NCBI GenBank assembly: GCA_965601425.1
Contig: CBFCWF010000242.1
Location: 1 to 6,281 of the forward strand
Direction of reading: 5' to 3'
DNA from: Thiosocius sp965601425
GTDB taxonomy: Bacteria; Pseudomonadota; Gammaproteobacteria; Chromatiales; Chromatiaceae
Length of the DNA stretch: 6,281 bases
Below the pieces are notes generated by a model. That model was not told the DNA's origin, did no database searches, and was given only the letters and a program-made list of their open reading frames with translations. Below, piece after piece: positions 5,959 through 6,281 of this stretch (position 1 is its first letter; each line of letters opens with the position of its first letter). A program made the translations under genes and the position numbers.

Positions 5959-5981
5959 GGGGTCAACAGTGGACCCGCCTC
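5959..5981 (+). repeat. imperfect direct repeat, copy 2
   Basis: This is the partner of 5859-5880. This copy is itself an imperfect palindrome with arms gggtc (5960-5964) and gaccc (5972-5976), suggesting a protein-binding or recombination site. A 10-bp palindrome gactatagtc (5946-5955) lies just before it. Confidence 0.5.
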
Positions 5982-6111
5982 AGGCGTTCGGTCGAATGCG
6001 TGATCCAAACTGCCGGCGTCGCACGCCAACCCGCAGGTTTTCGAATCCACTGCCGCCACAGTCACGAGGCGGCCGATGCACGGATGCACGAAACCGGAAG
6101 TCTTGGCCGCT

Positions 6112-6137
6112 AACACTCGCTTCAGGCGGGTGTTTTT
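6112..6137 (+). terminator. rho-independent terminator, plus strand
   Basis: The stem aacactcgc (6112-6120) pairs with gcgggtgtt (6126-6134) around loop ttcag, nine pairs including one G-T, and runs into five T residues (6133-6137). This is a strong intrinsic terminator. No gene that it would terminate is evident upstream, so it may end a small RNA, a decayed gene or an RNA gene remnant. Confidence 0.7.
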
Positions 6138-6232
6138 CGTTGCGGAAAACCCTATGCGGCATAGGTCCTGATGGATCGGATCGTAAACGGTCTATGCGCG
6201 ACAGGCTTCCAACCCGGCGGGGATTATGCGAG

Positions 6233-6263
6233 GCGCTACGGCGTTGGATAGGCCGCGTAGCGC
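6233..6263. repeat. inverted repeat near the right edge
   Basis: The arms gcgctacg (6233-6240) and cgtagcgc (6256-6263) are perfectly complementary around a 15-base loop that contains gttggat. No T-run follows. Its role is unknown, and it may be a repetitive extragenic palindrome. Confidence 0.4.
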
Positions 6264-6281
6264 TCTGCGACCTGGGCAGGT

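Larger units (their letters stand above)
5580..6281. other. about 700 bases without a convincing gene
   Basis: Short open frames exist on both strands (plus 5697-5936; minus 5895-6116), but they lack ribosome-binding sites, recognisable protein patterns and operon context, so I do not call them genes. The stretch up to about 5940 is the most AT-rich part of the window. Contents listed separately are a pair of repeats 100 bp apart, a plus-strand terminator and a hairpin near the right edge. No integrase gene or clear attI site is visible here. Confidence 0.6.

Noticed and set aside
6030..6060. tRNA-like or tmRNA-like 3' end (gcaggttttcgaatcc then ctgccgcca)
   Set aside because: The T-stem does not pair, and no matching 5' acceptor strand or anticodon arm is present, so no cloverleaf can be drawn.
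6207..6249. Possible small attC formed by ttccaac and gttggat
   Set aside because: The cores look right but the span of 43 bases is below the usual attC minimum, and no cassette gene adjoins it.
1..6281. CRISPR array, toxin-antitoxin pair or restriction-modification genes
   Set aside because: No regularly spaced repeats with spacers were seen, and neither cassette gene shows a recognisable toxin, antitoxin, methylase or nuclease motif.

Overview
The window is mobile and accessory DNA from a GC-rich bacterium. The IS21-type genes and the large DDE transposase look like those common in Proteobacteria, and I would guess a gammaproteobacterium; this is an impression from protein style, not a search result. 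About two thirds of the window is insertion sequence. The remainder is visibly less GC-rich and looks like the remains of an integron gene-cassette array followed by non-coding DNA.

Layout. Positions 1-2303 carry an IS21-family operon on the plus strand: istA (5' end outside the window), istB (17 nt overlap with istA) and a 66-codon third gene starting in an ATGA overlap with the istB stop. Each downstream gene has the same ACGGAGAC ribosome-binding motif. At the stop codon of the third gene a complete IS4-superfamily element of the IS1634 type has inserted (about 2301-4309). It has perfect 20-bp terminal inverted repeats and one intact DDE transposase on the minus strand. CTAG occurs at both junctions, so the third gene keeps its TAG stop with or without the insertion. 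The rest of the IS21 right end probably lies in 4310 to about 4523.

Positions 4524-5579 hold two minus-strand genes that I read as integron cassettes. The first is a 153-aa protein with a zinc-metallopeptidase-like HELRH motif. The second is a 121-aa protein I do not recognise. Each is followed on its own strand by an attC-like stretch sharing a 13-bp block (12/13 identical) about 30 bases after the outer core site. The proposed core sequence at the start of the first cassette is the near-complement (8/9) of the core at its end, as expected for a cassette that excises as a circle. The attC after the first gene lacks its distal half, apparently because the IS21 element interrupts it.

Positions 5580-6281 hold no convincing gene. 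They contain two imperfect repeats exactly 100 bp apart, a good rho-independent terminator on the plus strand, and a hairpin near the window end. If the cassette reading is right, the integrase and promoter should lie beyond the right edge, because cassettes are read away from them. The main novelty is the two small cassette genes and the nested IS history beside them.
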